13,313 nt of DNA from Planctomycetota bacterium (GTDB lineage: Bacteria; Planctomycetota; Planctomycetia; Planctomycetales; Planctomycetaceae), in contig JAQBZS010000081.1 of NCBI GenBank assembly GCA_027622115.1, positions 1 to 13,313 of the forward strand, written 5' to 3'. The position numbers and the translations under genes were made by a program. Of the stretch, positions 7,080-13,313 are shown piece after piece; position 1 is the first letter of the stretch; each line of letters starts with the position of its first letter. The notes beneath the pieces were generated by a model. That model ran no database searches. It was given only the letters and a program-made list of their open reading frames with translations, and was not told the origin of the DNA.

Positions 7080-7107
7080 ATTTTAGGAAACACTGTTTCG
7101 ACTTCAA
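7080..7107 (-). promoter_or_regulatory. Sigma-70-type promoter for the small basic gene
   Basis: On the minus strand TTGAAG (7107-7102) and TAAAAT (7085-7080) are separated by 16 bases, a good match to the -35/-10 consensus. Transcription would start near 7073, leaving about a 68-base leader before the AGGAG site and the ATG at 7005. Confidence 0.5.
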
Positions 7108-7140
7108 CATACAGGCTGAGGAAGCCAATGTTGATCGCAA

Positions 7141-8226
7141 TCAGTATGGGGTCAACGCTGGGCTCAACGCCTTGGCGTTCTTGCGAAGGTTCACTGCAAG
7201 CGGCTCGGAATTTAGCCACGGTTCGAGGGCGTGGCAGAGCGCAATGGCTCCCACGGCTACGACCGAACCGCCCATGACATCGGCGAAATAGTGCCAGCCG
7301 GTGGTGAGTGTCGCGGCAATCACGGCTCCGTTCAACACAACGCTCAGCACGGTCAACCAGCCGTGTCGGCGCAATGCAAACGCCAGCAGAATGGCCCATG
7401 TGGTGTGATACGACGGAAACGTGATCAGTCCTTCCGCGCCCCGCCACGTGGCAATGGTTCGTTCTCCGCTGCGAAGTTCATGGATGTGTTCCAAGTAGGC
7501 GGCTTGTGACGCGCTGGTCTCGAAGCCGTACTTGGCAAACGGTCCCTCGGCCGGGAACGCGAAGAAAACCGTCGCAGTGATGAGCGTGCTGACCATGAAT
7601 TGCAACACGAATCCTTCGAGCGGTTCCCGTTTGCTTCGGAAGCCCAACACGATGATCACGATCGGTGTTTGGATGAGCAACGAGTGGTACGCGAGATCAA
7701 GCACGGACCGAATCGCCGGATTGTGATTCGCCCAGTCCACGATTGTCGGTAAATGAATTCCGCAGAGTGCATCGAATGACGACAGGTGCTGATCAATGAA
7801 TGGTCGACCCAGCGATCCGCCGCAATACATCAACACGGAATAGGCGGATGTGAACAGGGTCACGTGCAGCAACGCCGTCAGGCACAGCACGAATTGCCAG
7901 GATCTGTGGCGATAAAACCACGCAGCCGCTCCGAGAACTGCCGTCACCAATAACGGCTGCACTGCGTCGCCGGGCGGAAACGCCAGATCCAACCGTGCCA
8001 ACAAGACGGCATCAACCAGAATCGTCAGCAGCACGATCAGCCATTTGAGTTGCGTATCACGTCGCATGGAATTGGCATTGGTTGGCGGGCTAGGTTCGAC
8101 GCACAACTCTAGCTCAGGAATTGCGACGAAAGGGGGAGTCTTTTTCGCTTGTAGATCTTCAGACTTTCGTGAGTCATTCCTGCGAAAAAGGCTCCCGACT
8201 CCTTCCGAGACCGCTGCTGCAAACAT
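7141..8226 (-). CDS. PAP2-superfamily integral membrane protein (AUR1/PAP2_3-like)
   Basis: A 361-residue membrane protein. A hydrophilic N-terminus (about 1-58) precedes some six to eight hydrophobic segments, the first being LKWLIVLLTILVDAVLLARL. Phosphatase motifs of the PAP2 fold are visible: GRPF after the third segment, FPSYHTTW (the S-x-H motif) and TTGWHYFADVMGG (catalytic His with Asp four residues on). The layout, with the motifs in the C-terminal third, fits the PAP2_3 branch that includes inositol-phosphoryl transferases, so the substrate is probably a lipid or polyprenyl phosphate; it cannot be specified further. ATG 8226 lies 5 bases after the stop of the SWIM gene, with GAGG close upstream, suggesting coupled translation. 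An alternative start at 8067 (MRRDTQLKWL) would remove the hydrophilic N-terminus. Confidence 0.8.
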   Translation of the reverse strand: MFAAAVSEGVGSLFRRNDSRKSEDLQAKKTPPFVAIPELELCVEPSPPTNANSMRRDTQLKWLIVLLTILVDAVLLARLDLAFPPGDAVQPLLVTAVLGAAAWFYRHRSWQFVLCLTALLHVTLFTSAYSVLMYCGGSLGRPFIDQHLSSFDALCGIHLPTIVDWANHNPAIRSVLDLAYHSLLIQTPIVIIVLGFRSKREPLEGFVLQFMVSTLITATVFFAFPAEGPFAKYGFETSASQAAYLEHIHELRSGERTIATWRGAEGLITFPSYHTTWAILLAFALRRHGWLTVLSVVLNGAVIAATLTTGWHYFADVMGGSVVAVGAIALCHALEPWLNSEPLAVNLRKNAKALSPALTPY

Positions 8227-8231
8227 GCGCC

Positions 8232-10037
8232 TCAAGAACGAACGGCATCTTGCCAGAGCCGTCGTTCAAACGACTGGCCGGCTCGTTGTTCGTAATGCGA
8301 ACAAGCCAGCCAGCGCGCGGCGAGCGGGCCTGGATCGGCGGGAAAGCGGACTCCTCGGAACGACTTATCTGAATCCAACGCGGATTTGGCGAGATTCAGC
8401 AGCAATCCCGCCGCCGTCGGCTGCATGGCTTGTTCAAGCCGACGCGCTTCCAGCGTGACATCGCGAAGACTGCCGGTGGGCAGGCTGTGACGACCGCCAA
8501 TCGCCAGGGCTCGCAATCGACGCCGCGCGGCATCCAGTCCATCGTCACTCGGTTGGTCCGCGATGCTGGACGCGACTTCGACTGGCTGACGCTCGGCGAA
8601 ACTCAAGTGGCCTCGTTGCAGTTCTTCCAAACCAAGATTGACGTGATTCGGCCATTCATCCGGCAGATCGAGCGTCACGCTTTCCGCTGAGTCCGTCGCG
8701 GGATCGCACAAGCCCGGCGCAATGGCCATCGCGCTGGCGCGACCAGCGAGGGCGACATCCAAGCGGGCAATACAACGAATGGCCAACCCAGGTGCTCGAC
8801 TGAGCATCGTGAGGTTTTCGCGAAACTTCATCGCTTCATGATCGGCGGCCATTCGCAGCGCAATCAGCGACGATCCAACTCGCAGCAGCACATGATCGCC
8901 GTCCGTGCCTTCGACCACGCCGTTCATGAACAAGAAGTCAAAGCCGACCGGCCGTTCGAGTTCCGGAATCACGGCCAGCGCGAAAGCTCGATCGATTTGC
9001 TGTTCCAGCGGTGCTGCAAACTGTTTCGCCACCCACGGCGCGTTCCAGCCGTCTCCCTTGGTGGCGACCGCCCGCGCAGACTGACCACCGCCCAGCCGAC
9101 CATCGGCGGATCGCGTTGCGTTTTGGACCAGTACGGCCTTGCGATTCAGTTCGGCGTGAGAAATCGTCAATCCGCCAATGTCGGCTCCCGTCTGCCACGC
9201 TTCTTGAATCCGACTGGCCGTGCCCGGCCGCACATTGCTGACCGAACACATCACGCCATCGTCACCCAGCAGATACGTCACGACTCCCGCGTAGCCGCTC
9301 CGCGTGTGCAGCGGCTCGGTAAACAGCCCCTGCAACCGCAAACTGCTGATCGACGCGAACCGCCGCCGGGCGACCCCAATCCATTGACGATCGATGGACT
9401 CGTTCGCTTGCTGAATCCGCCACGAAACCAGCAACAGCTCGGTTAAGTCCGACACCAAGTCTTCGCCGCGAAATCCGGGCTGTGTCTCGCGGAGCATTCG
9501 CACATTTTGCATGACTCGCAAACCGCACGCGGCCAGGCGATGTAGTCCCAAACTGCGACATTCATGCACGGCTCGCAGCAGGTGCGCTTGCAACAGAGAC
9601 CCCGCCGCGCGCGCTCCCGATGCAAGCAACGTCGCGGCGTTCCGCCACATCAATTCGGCTGCGGATCGCTCGGCTGCGGAGAGTGAATGCAAGGTCGCGA
9701 GACCTTCGTCGTGATCGACCGCGTCGGCATCCTCGTCGTTGGAAGTCTCGGTTTGGATATCGACATCCAGGACCGCCAGGCTGGCGATCGCGTGAAAGCA
9801 GCGAGGACTCAGCAGGCAACTGCACCGCACATCGTGATCGTCGGCGACGCAACCGTTCGTCGTGGTGAGCGACACGGTTTCACCGCCGGCGGAAACCGAC
9901 CAGGCGTTCCCTTCGCGTTGCCAATCCCAATCCCAAGCCACACTCGGGTTCTTGTCGAGCTTGCGTCGCACGCGTCCGGGTGCCTGCTCGACAATCGAAG
10001 CCAATACATTCGGCGCAACGCTCGGACGGTCACTCAT
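8232..10037 (-). CDS. SWIM zinc-finger domain protein
   Basis: A 601-residue protein with a SWIM zinc finger near the N-terminus: RCSCLLSPRCFH at about 71-82 gives C-x-C-x5-C-x-H (Cys72, Cys74, Cys80, His82). An acidic linker follows (SNDEDADAVDHDEG), then a long region with no known catalytic motif. The segment SGYAGVVTYLLGDDGVMCSV and the later GGLTISHAEL and SADGRLGGGQ resemble full-length bacterial SWIM proteins I recall from actinobacteria. SWIM fingers bind DNA or protein; the role here is unknown. The start at 10037 is set by GGAG 6 bases upstream; the frame extends to 10322 but that part overlaps the ygiQ coding end and looks non-coding. It lies 80 bases after ygiQ on the same strand with no terminator between, and 5 bases before the PAP2 gene, so a ygiQ-SWIM-PAP2 transcript is plausible. 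Confidence 0.8.
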   Translation of the reverse strand: MSDRPSVAPNVLASIVEQAPGRVRRKLDKNPSVAWDWDWQREGNAWSVSAGGETVSLTTTNGCVADDHDVRCSCLLSPRCFHAIASLAVLDVDIQTETSNDEDADAVDHDEGLATLHSLSAAERSAAELMWRNAATLLASGARAAGSLLQAHLLRAVHECRSLGLHRLAACGLRVMQNVRMLRETQPGFRGEDLVSDLTELLLVSWRIQQANESIDRQWIGVARRRFASISSLRLQGLFTEPLHTRSGYAGVVTYLLGDDGVMCSVSNVRPGTASRIQEAWQTGADIGGLTISHAELNRKAVLVQNATRSADGRLGGGQSARAVATKGDGWNAPWVAKQFAAPLEQQIDRAFALAVIPELERPVGFDFLFMNGVVEGTDGDHVLLRVGSSLIALRMAADHEAMKFRENLTMLSRAPGLAIRCIARLDVALAGRASAMAIAPGLCDPATDSAESVTLDLPDEWPNHVNLGLEELQRGHLSFAERQPVEVASSIADQPSDDGLDAARRRLRALAIGGRHSLPTGSLRDVTLEARRLEQAMQPTAAGLLLNLAKSALDSDKSFRGVRFPADPGPLAARWLACSHYEQRAGQSFERRLWQDAVRS

Positions 10038-10117
10038 TTCGACTCCAGAGAATTCCGGCGTAGGTGTGGATGTTCGACGAGTGTGCCTGGTCACGAACCG
10101 CCATCTTAAGGGCACGC

Positions 10118-12187
10118 TCAATCGTTCGGCCGCGAGTCCTTCCTTTTTGCGTTTTTTCGATTCGGCCGATACCCAGGTCCGACGTTGCGTGACTGCTTGT
10201 CGTTTTTGTTGCGTTTCTTGCCGGTCGGCATCGCATGCACGTAGTTGCCGTCCGAGTTGGCGCGTTTTCGGCGTTGCTCGATCGCCTCCTTGGGTGGCTG
10301 TGAAGCAATTAGGCAATCGCAACCGCCGCCGATCAAGTCTTGGCGACCCGCGGATTCCAGTGCCTTGCGGACGTCGAAGTAATTCTCCGGTTTGAAAAAC
10401 TGCATCAACGCTCGCTGCAGTTTGCGGTCGCGCAGGTGTTTGGCCACGTGGACCGGTTTTTTCGTAAACGGATCGATGCCCGTGTAGTACATCGCCGTGG
10501 CGACATCGAACGGAGCTGGAATGAAGTCCTGGACTTGGTCCGGGCGATAACCGTTTCGCTTCAAGTACAACGCCAAATCGATCATCGAATGCAAATCGCT
10601 GCCGGGATGGCTGGCGATGTAATACGGGATGATCTGCTGTCGTTTGCCGGCTTCACGAGATTCGTCGAGATACGTGTCCGCGAATTTCTCGAAGTCATCG
10701 CCGGACGGTTTACGCATCAGGTTCAGCACGGCGGGGTCCGTGTGCTCCGGGGCCACTTTGAGCCGCCCGCCCACGTGGTGCCGCGTCAACTCGCGCATGT
10801 AAGTCGGAGATCGCCGAGCCAAGTCCATGCGAATCCCGCTGGCAACCAAAACGTTCTTGACGCCCGGAAGGTCTCGCGATTCGCGCATCAGTTCGATCAA
10901 CGGCCCGTGATCGGTGCCCAGCAATTTGCAGATCGTGGGATGCACGCACGATTGCCGACGACACACCGCTTCGACTTCCGGCCGCGAACATTTCATCTGA
11001 TACATGTTCGCGGTGGGACCGCCGATATCACTGACGACGCCTTTGAAGTCGGGCGATTCCGTCATGCGGCGGATTTCGTGCAGCACCGATTTCTTGCTGC
11101 GGGATTGGATGATGCGGCCTTCGTGAGCCGTGATGGAGCAGAACGTGCAACCGCCGAAACAACCGCGCATGATGGAGACCGAGTCCTTGATCATCTCGAA
11201 CGCGGGAATCGCTTCGCTGTAGCTGGGATGCGGCAGTCGCGTGTAGGGCAGGCCGTAGATGGTGTCCATCGAGCCTTCGGAGATCGGGATCCGCGGCGGG
11301 TTGCAGACGACGGCCTGTCGATCGTGGAACTGCACCAATCGCTTGGCGTTATAGGGGTTGGTTTCGTCGTGGATGATCTTGGTCGCTTCGGCGAATGCCG
11401 GCTTGCTCTCGGTGACGTCTTCGTAGGACGGGATGACCTTGGCATCCGGCGGCGGCGTTTCGGAAGCTCCCATCGCATAGGCCACGCCGCGCATGTCGCG
11501 CAGATCGCGTACGGTTTCCCCGGCGTCCAACCGTCGAGCCACTTCGATGATCGGTTCCTCGCCGTTGCCGAACACCAGTAAGTCGGCCTTGCAGTCGAGC
11601 AAGATCGAGCGGCGGACCTTATCGCTCCAGTAGTCGTAATGAGCCAATCGCCGCAGTGATGCTTCCACGCCGCCCGCGATCACCGGCACGCCCTTGTACG
11701 CCTCGCGAGCCCGCTGGCAATAGGCCAACGTTGCGCGATCGGGTCGGAGTCCAATGCGACCGCCGGGCGAATAGGCGTCATCGTTGCGGACCTTTCGACT
11801 GGCGGTGTAATGGTTGATCATCGAGTCCATGTTGCCGGCGCTGATGGCGAAGAACAGCCGCGGTCGGCCGAATTCCCGCCACGCGTCGCTGGATCGCCAA
11901 TCCGGTTGACTCACGATCCCGACACGAAATCCGGCCGCTTCGAGGACTCGTCCGAGCACGGCCATCGCGAAGCTGGGGTGATCGATGTAGGCGTCGCCGG
12001 TCACAAACACGATGTCGACCGCGTCCCAACCACGCTCGCGCATTTCGGCGGCGGACATCGGCAACGGAGCGGTCGACGACTCGTTCGACGCCGGGATCAA
12101 CCGCGCGAGCACATCCGACAGGCCGCCTTCGAGTTGGGCGGTGTCGTCGCGTTGAATGACGGGGAGAGCAAACGTGCCGGGGGTCAT
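10118..12187 (-). CDS. ygiQ: YgiQ-family radical SAM protein (UPF0313)
   Basis: A 689-residue protein that follows E. coli YgiQ (about 740) closely throughout. The N-terminal domain has PMSAAEMRERGWDAVDIVFV, TGDAYIDHPSF, SAGNMDSMINHYTASRK and GGVEASLRRLAHYDYWSDKV. The radical SAM core carries RGCFGGCTFCSIT, a C-x3-C-x2-C cluster motif (Cys343, Cys347, Cys350) for the 4Fe-4S that cleaves S-adenosylmethionine. After it come DIGGPTANMYQMKC, VAPEHT and a C-terminal YgiQ domain (MYYTGIDPF, LIGGGCDCLI) and a basic Lys/Arg/Asn tail. The substrate of YgiQ is not established. ATG 12187 is chosen because it gives an N-terminus similar in length to E. coli before the PMSAAEM motif; its ribosome-binding site is poor, and ATG at residue 44 is an alternative. 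It heads the minus-strand cluster. Confidence 0.93.
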   Translation of the reverse strand: MTPGTFALPVIQRDDTAQLEGGLSDVLARLIPASNESSTAPLPMSAAEMRERGWDAVDIVFVTGDAYIDHPSFAMAVLGRVLEAAGFRVGIVSQPDWRSSDAWREFGRPRLFFAISAGNMDSMINHYTASRKVRNDDAYSPGGRIGLRPDRATLAYCQRAREAYKGVPVIAGGVEASLRRLAHYDYWSDKVRRSILLDCKADLLVFGNGEEPIIEVARRLDAGETVRDLRDMRGVAYAMGASETPPPDAKVIPSYEDVTESKPAFAEATKIIHDETNPYNAKRLVQFHDRQAVVCNPPRIPISEGSMDTIYGLPYTRLPHPSYSEAIPAFEMIKDSVSIMRGCFGGCTFCSITAHEGRIIQSRSKKSVLHEIRRMTESPDFKGVVSDIGGPTANMYQMKCSRPEVEAVCRRQSCVHPTICKLLGTDHGPLIELMRESRDLPGVKNVLVASGIRMDLARRSPTYMRELTRHHVGGRLKVAPEHTDPAVLNLMRKPSGDDFEKFADTYLDESREAGKRQQIIPYYIASHPGSDLHSMIDLALYLKRNGYRPDQVQDFIPAPFDVATAMYYTGIDPFTKKPVHVAKHLRDRKLQRALMQFFKPENYFDVRKALESAGRQDLIGGGCDCLIASQPPKEAIEQRRKRANSDGNYVHAMPTGKKRNKNDKQSRNVGPGYRPNRKNAKRKDSRPND

Positions 12188-12218
12188 GTTTTGCCGAACG
12201 GTTGAAACATCGAATTCA

Positions 12219-12234
12219 GCGCAAGCGGTTGCGC
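12219..12234. other. Short perfect hairpin in the ygiQ leader
   Basis: GCGCAA-GCGG-TTGCGC forms a 6-bp stem with a 4-base loop 31 bases before the ygiQ start, near the transcription start that would follow from the putative promoter at 12241-12269. It could affect message stability or initiation, or be chance. Confidence 0.3.
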
Positions 12235-12240
12235 AACATG

Positions 12241-12269
12241 GTTATAGCCGTTGTCGACACCTCAAACAA
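12241..12269 (-). promoter_or_regulatory. Possible ygiQ promoter
   Basis: On the minus strand TTGTTT (12269-12264) and TATAAC (12246-12241) are 17 bases apart. The -10 matches 5 of 6 consensus bases, but the -35 only 3 of 6. Transcription would begin near 12234, about 46 bases ahead of ATG 12187. Confidence 0.3.
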
Positions 12270-12361
12270 AACGCCGGTTGTTGATCCGCAAGCAAAATCG
12301 ATTCGCTGCTTGATGAGCGAGCGCCCCATGACTTCAAAGTTGTCGGGTCGAGGAGCGAAAT

Positions 12362-12416
12362 TGTAGAGCAATTGTCCCAATTGCTCGGGAGAAACAATTG
12401 GGACAATTGTTCTACA
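12362..12416. repeat. Double palindrome, REP/MITE-like hairpin element
   Basis: Two 22-base arms (12362-12383 and 12395-12416) pair completely if one G-U is allowed, across an 11-base loop CTCGGGAGAAA. Each arm is also largely palindromic by itself: AGCAATTG-TCC-CAATTGCT (12367-12385) and AACAATTG-GGA-CAATTGTT (12393-12411). The element can thus fold as one long hairpin or two short ones. Such structure is typical of dispersed palindromic repeats; other copies cannot be checked here. Confidence 0.75.
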
Positions 12417-12451
12417 TTCCACAACTCTGGGGCCATTTGAGCGAGCGCCAA

Positions 12452-12507
12452 CGAATTCAGGACGACCACGAATTGGCAGCGATGGATTCGTGGTCAACCT
12501 GAATTTG
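12452..12507. repeat. Second long imperfect inverted repeat
   Basis: The arms 12454-12473 (AATTCAGGACGACCACGAAT) and 12486-12505 pair at 18 of 20 positions around a 12-base loop, and the stem extends outward by a G-U and a C-G pair to 12452 and 12507. It lies 35 bases from the double palindrome and shares no obvious core with it. Possibly a different half of one composite mobile or dispersed element. Confidence 0.7.
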
Positions 12508-12556
12508 TGGGGAAGCCAGGATCCTTCACTCCCTCGATTACGCCCCGGCTTACCGT

Positions 12557-12586
12557 GGCTCCAACGAATCTAGGCTCCAACGAATC
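12557..12586. repeat. 14-base direct repeat, two copies
   Basis: GGCTCCAACGAATC occurs at 12557-12570 and 12573-12586, separated by TA, giving a 16-base period. Could be a pair of protein-binding sites upstream of the RRM gene or a relic of a tandem repeat. Confidence 0.6.
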
Positions 12587-12783
12587 CGCCGGTCAGTCCT
12601 TGTCGAGCAGGAGCGGGGGAGAAATCGAGCATGATTCTCGTCCCGCGAATCTCGGCCGATCCCGCGATCGTATTGTTCCAATTGCCAAAACTTCTTAGCA
12701 TCTGCCACTTGAGTTGTCGGCGAGTCGGAAGGTCATCATGCCGATGTCACTTTGAGATCGCTTGCTCTTTCTCTTGAGGGTCA

Positions 12784-12809
12784 CTTCAAATCGTATTCTC
12801 GAATTGAAG
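12784..12809 (+). promoter_or_regulatory. Compact hairpin upstream of the RRM gene
   Basis: CTTCAAATCG (12784-12793) and CGAATTGAAG (12800-12809) form a 10-bp stem with one A-A mismatch and a 6-base loop TATTCT. It is 135 bases before the RRM start and lacks a T-run. Further weak pairings follow (GAATCGTC near 12822 with GACGATTTC near 12857). If transcribed, the leader could be structured, but no known riboswitch class is recognised. Confidence 0.35.
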
Positions 12810-12944
12810 GATCCGGGATGTGAATCGTCTTTTCGTGCCGTTCTGGAACATTCACGACGATTTCTCGATTCCTCGCAAGTGCAACTCAGCATTGTTTCAG
12901 GCCCGTGGACGGCTTGGCATTTGAAACCGATTCGAGGAAGTGAA

Positions 12945-13313
12945 ATGAGTAAGAACTTGTTTGTGGGCAGTCTCTCTTGGGACACCACGTCTGAAAGTCT
13001 CGAAGCAGCGTTTTCGCGTTTCGGAACTGTGACTTCGGCCAAAGTGATTACGGATCGCGATTCCGGCCGCTCAAAGGGCTTTGGTTTCGTGGAAATGGAA
13101 TCCGGTGGCGACGAAGCCATCGAACAAATGAACGGAACTTCATTGGACGGACGAGACATCGTGGTGAACGAAGCTCGCCCGCGTGAAGAACGAGGCGGCG
13201 GTGGTGGTGGTCGCGGCGGATACGGCGGCGGTGGTGGTCGTGGCGGCGGCGGTGGTGGATACGGTGGCGGTGGCGGTGGTGGATACGGCGGTGGTGGCGG
13301 TGGTGGATACGGC
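12945..13313 (+). CDS. RRM-type glycine-rich RNA-binding protein (3' end outside window)
   Basis: The first 123 codons are present; the gene runs off the window with no stop. Residues about 3-77 form one RNA recognition motif: NLFVGSL is RNP2 and KGFGFVEM is RNP1 with its aromatic RNA-contacting residues, followed by ALDGR-like SLDGRDIVVNEARPR. From residue 83 the chain is almost pure glycine with Arg and Tyr (RGGYGGGGG blocks), as in cyanobacterial cold-induced Rbp proteins and plant glycine-rich proteins. Such proteins bind single-stranded RNA and often act as RNA chaperones or stability factors; cold induction is likely by analogy but not shown here. GAGGA 6 bases before ATG 12945 is a strong ribosome-binding site. 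The long intergenic leader contains hairpins. Confidence 0.92.
   Translation, partial: MSKNLFVGSLSWDTTSESLEAAFSRFGTVTSAKVITDRDSGRSKGFGFVEMESGGDEAIEQMNGTSLDGRDIVVNEARPREERGGGGGGRGGYGGGGGRGGGGGGYGGGGGGGYGGGGGGGYG
13245..13313 (+). repeat. 24-base tandem repeat encoding GGGGGGYG units
   Basis: In the glycine-rich tail, TAC codons fall at 13260, 13284 and 13308, exactly 24 bases apart, each within GGTGGTGGATACGG. About three near-identical units are seen up to the window edge, differing only at third codon positions. Such GC-rich short-period repeats are prone to length change by slippage and to assembly error. Confidence 0.75.

Larger units (their letters stand above)
12188..12944. other. Repeat-rich intergenic region between divergent ygiQ and RRM genes
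   Basis: These 757 bases hold no gene I can support; the open frames at 12216-12497 and 12507-12698 lack ribosome-binding sites and family resemblance. The space is instead filled by two long inverted repeats (12362-12416 and 12452-12507), a 12-base direct repeat TGAGCGAGCGCC (12314-12325 and 12438-12449), a 14-base near-tandem repeat (12557-12586) and a leader hairpin (12784-12809). It should also contain the divergent promoters of ygiQ and the RRM gene. Confidence 0.6.

Noticed and set aside
6404..7447. 347-codon minus-strand frame across rpiB and the small basic gene
   Set aside because: Overlaps rpiB, the terminator and the small gene, and shows no recognisable domain.
10038..10322. N-terminal extension of the SWIM protein
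   Set aside because: Overlaps the ygiQ 3' end; a good GGAG site places the start at 10037.
10340..11581. 413-codon plus-strand open frame antisense to ygiQ
   Set aside because: It lies wholly inside ygiQ, whose protein matches the family end to end; the antisense translation is rich in His, Arg and Val without motifs.
12216..12497. 93-codon minus-strand frame upstream of ygiQ
   Set aside because: It is translated through two inverted repeats, has no ribosome-binding site and resembles no family.
12695..13159. 154-codon minus-strand frame over the RRM gene
   Set aside because: Antisense shadow of a clear RRM domain with RNP1 and RNP2.

Overview
The window looks like a bacterial chromosome segment, most likely from a planctomycete (Planctomycetota). 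That is an inference from gene content and style: a GroES-like protein without GroEL, a large exported HEAT/TPR protein, an RRM protein with a glycine-rich tail, a fused Sua5-like/phosphatase protein, a small lysine-tailed protein starting MGGPIVRTGTTP, and palindromic intergenic elements. No phage, CRISPR, rRNA or tRNA signal was seen.

Layout. Positions 2-6805 are read on the plus strand: the possible tail of an upstream gene (2-115) with a hairpin at its stop; a GroES-like gene (435-824) closely followed by an exported HEAT/TPR protein (834-3659); an intergenic inverted repeat; a broken ethanolamine ammonia-lyase locus (3796-4784), where the start of eutB runs into the end of eutC out of frame; a Sua5/YrdC-like + low-molecular-weight phosphatase fusion (5091-6203); and rpiB (6332-6805). 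Positions 6874-12187 are read on the minus strand, in transcription order: a YgiQ-type radical SAM protein, a SWIM zinc-finger protein, a PAP2-family membrane protein (the last two nearly abutting), and a 43-residue basic protein with its own apparent promoter and a rho-independent terminator. A 757-base gap (12188-12944) with several inverted and direct repeats separates ygiQ from a plus-strand RRM RNA-binding protein (12945 onward) that runs off the end of the window.

How the genes relate. The phosphatase fusion followed by rpiB resembles the Bacillus ywlC-ywlD-ywlE-ywlF order (Sua5 homologue, YwlD, protein-arginine phosphatase, RpiB). The phosphatase loop carries the threonine that distinguishes YwlE from ordinary low-molecular-weight tyrosine phosphatases, so arginine dephosphorylation is a specific hypothesis. 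The fused Sua5-like half has lost several hallmark motifs and may no longer make threonylcarbamoyl-AMP. The eut remnant cannot encode a working lyase, because the eutB TIM barrel and the first half of eutC are absent.

Most noteworthy: the eutB/eutC deletion junction; the possible arginine phosphatase fused to a decayed Sua5 domain; the paired palindromes at 12362-12416 and neighbouring inverted repeats; and the small basic protein with a complete expression cassette.
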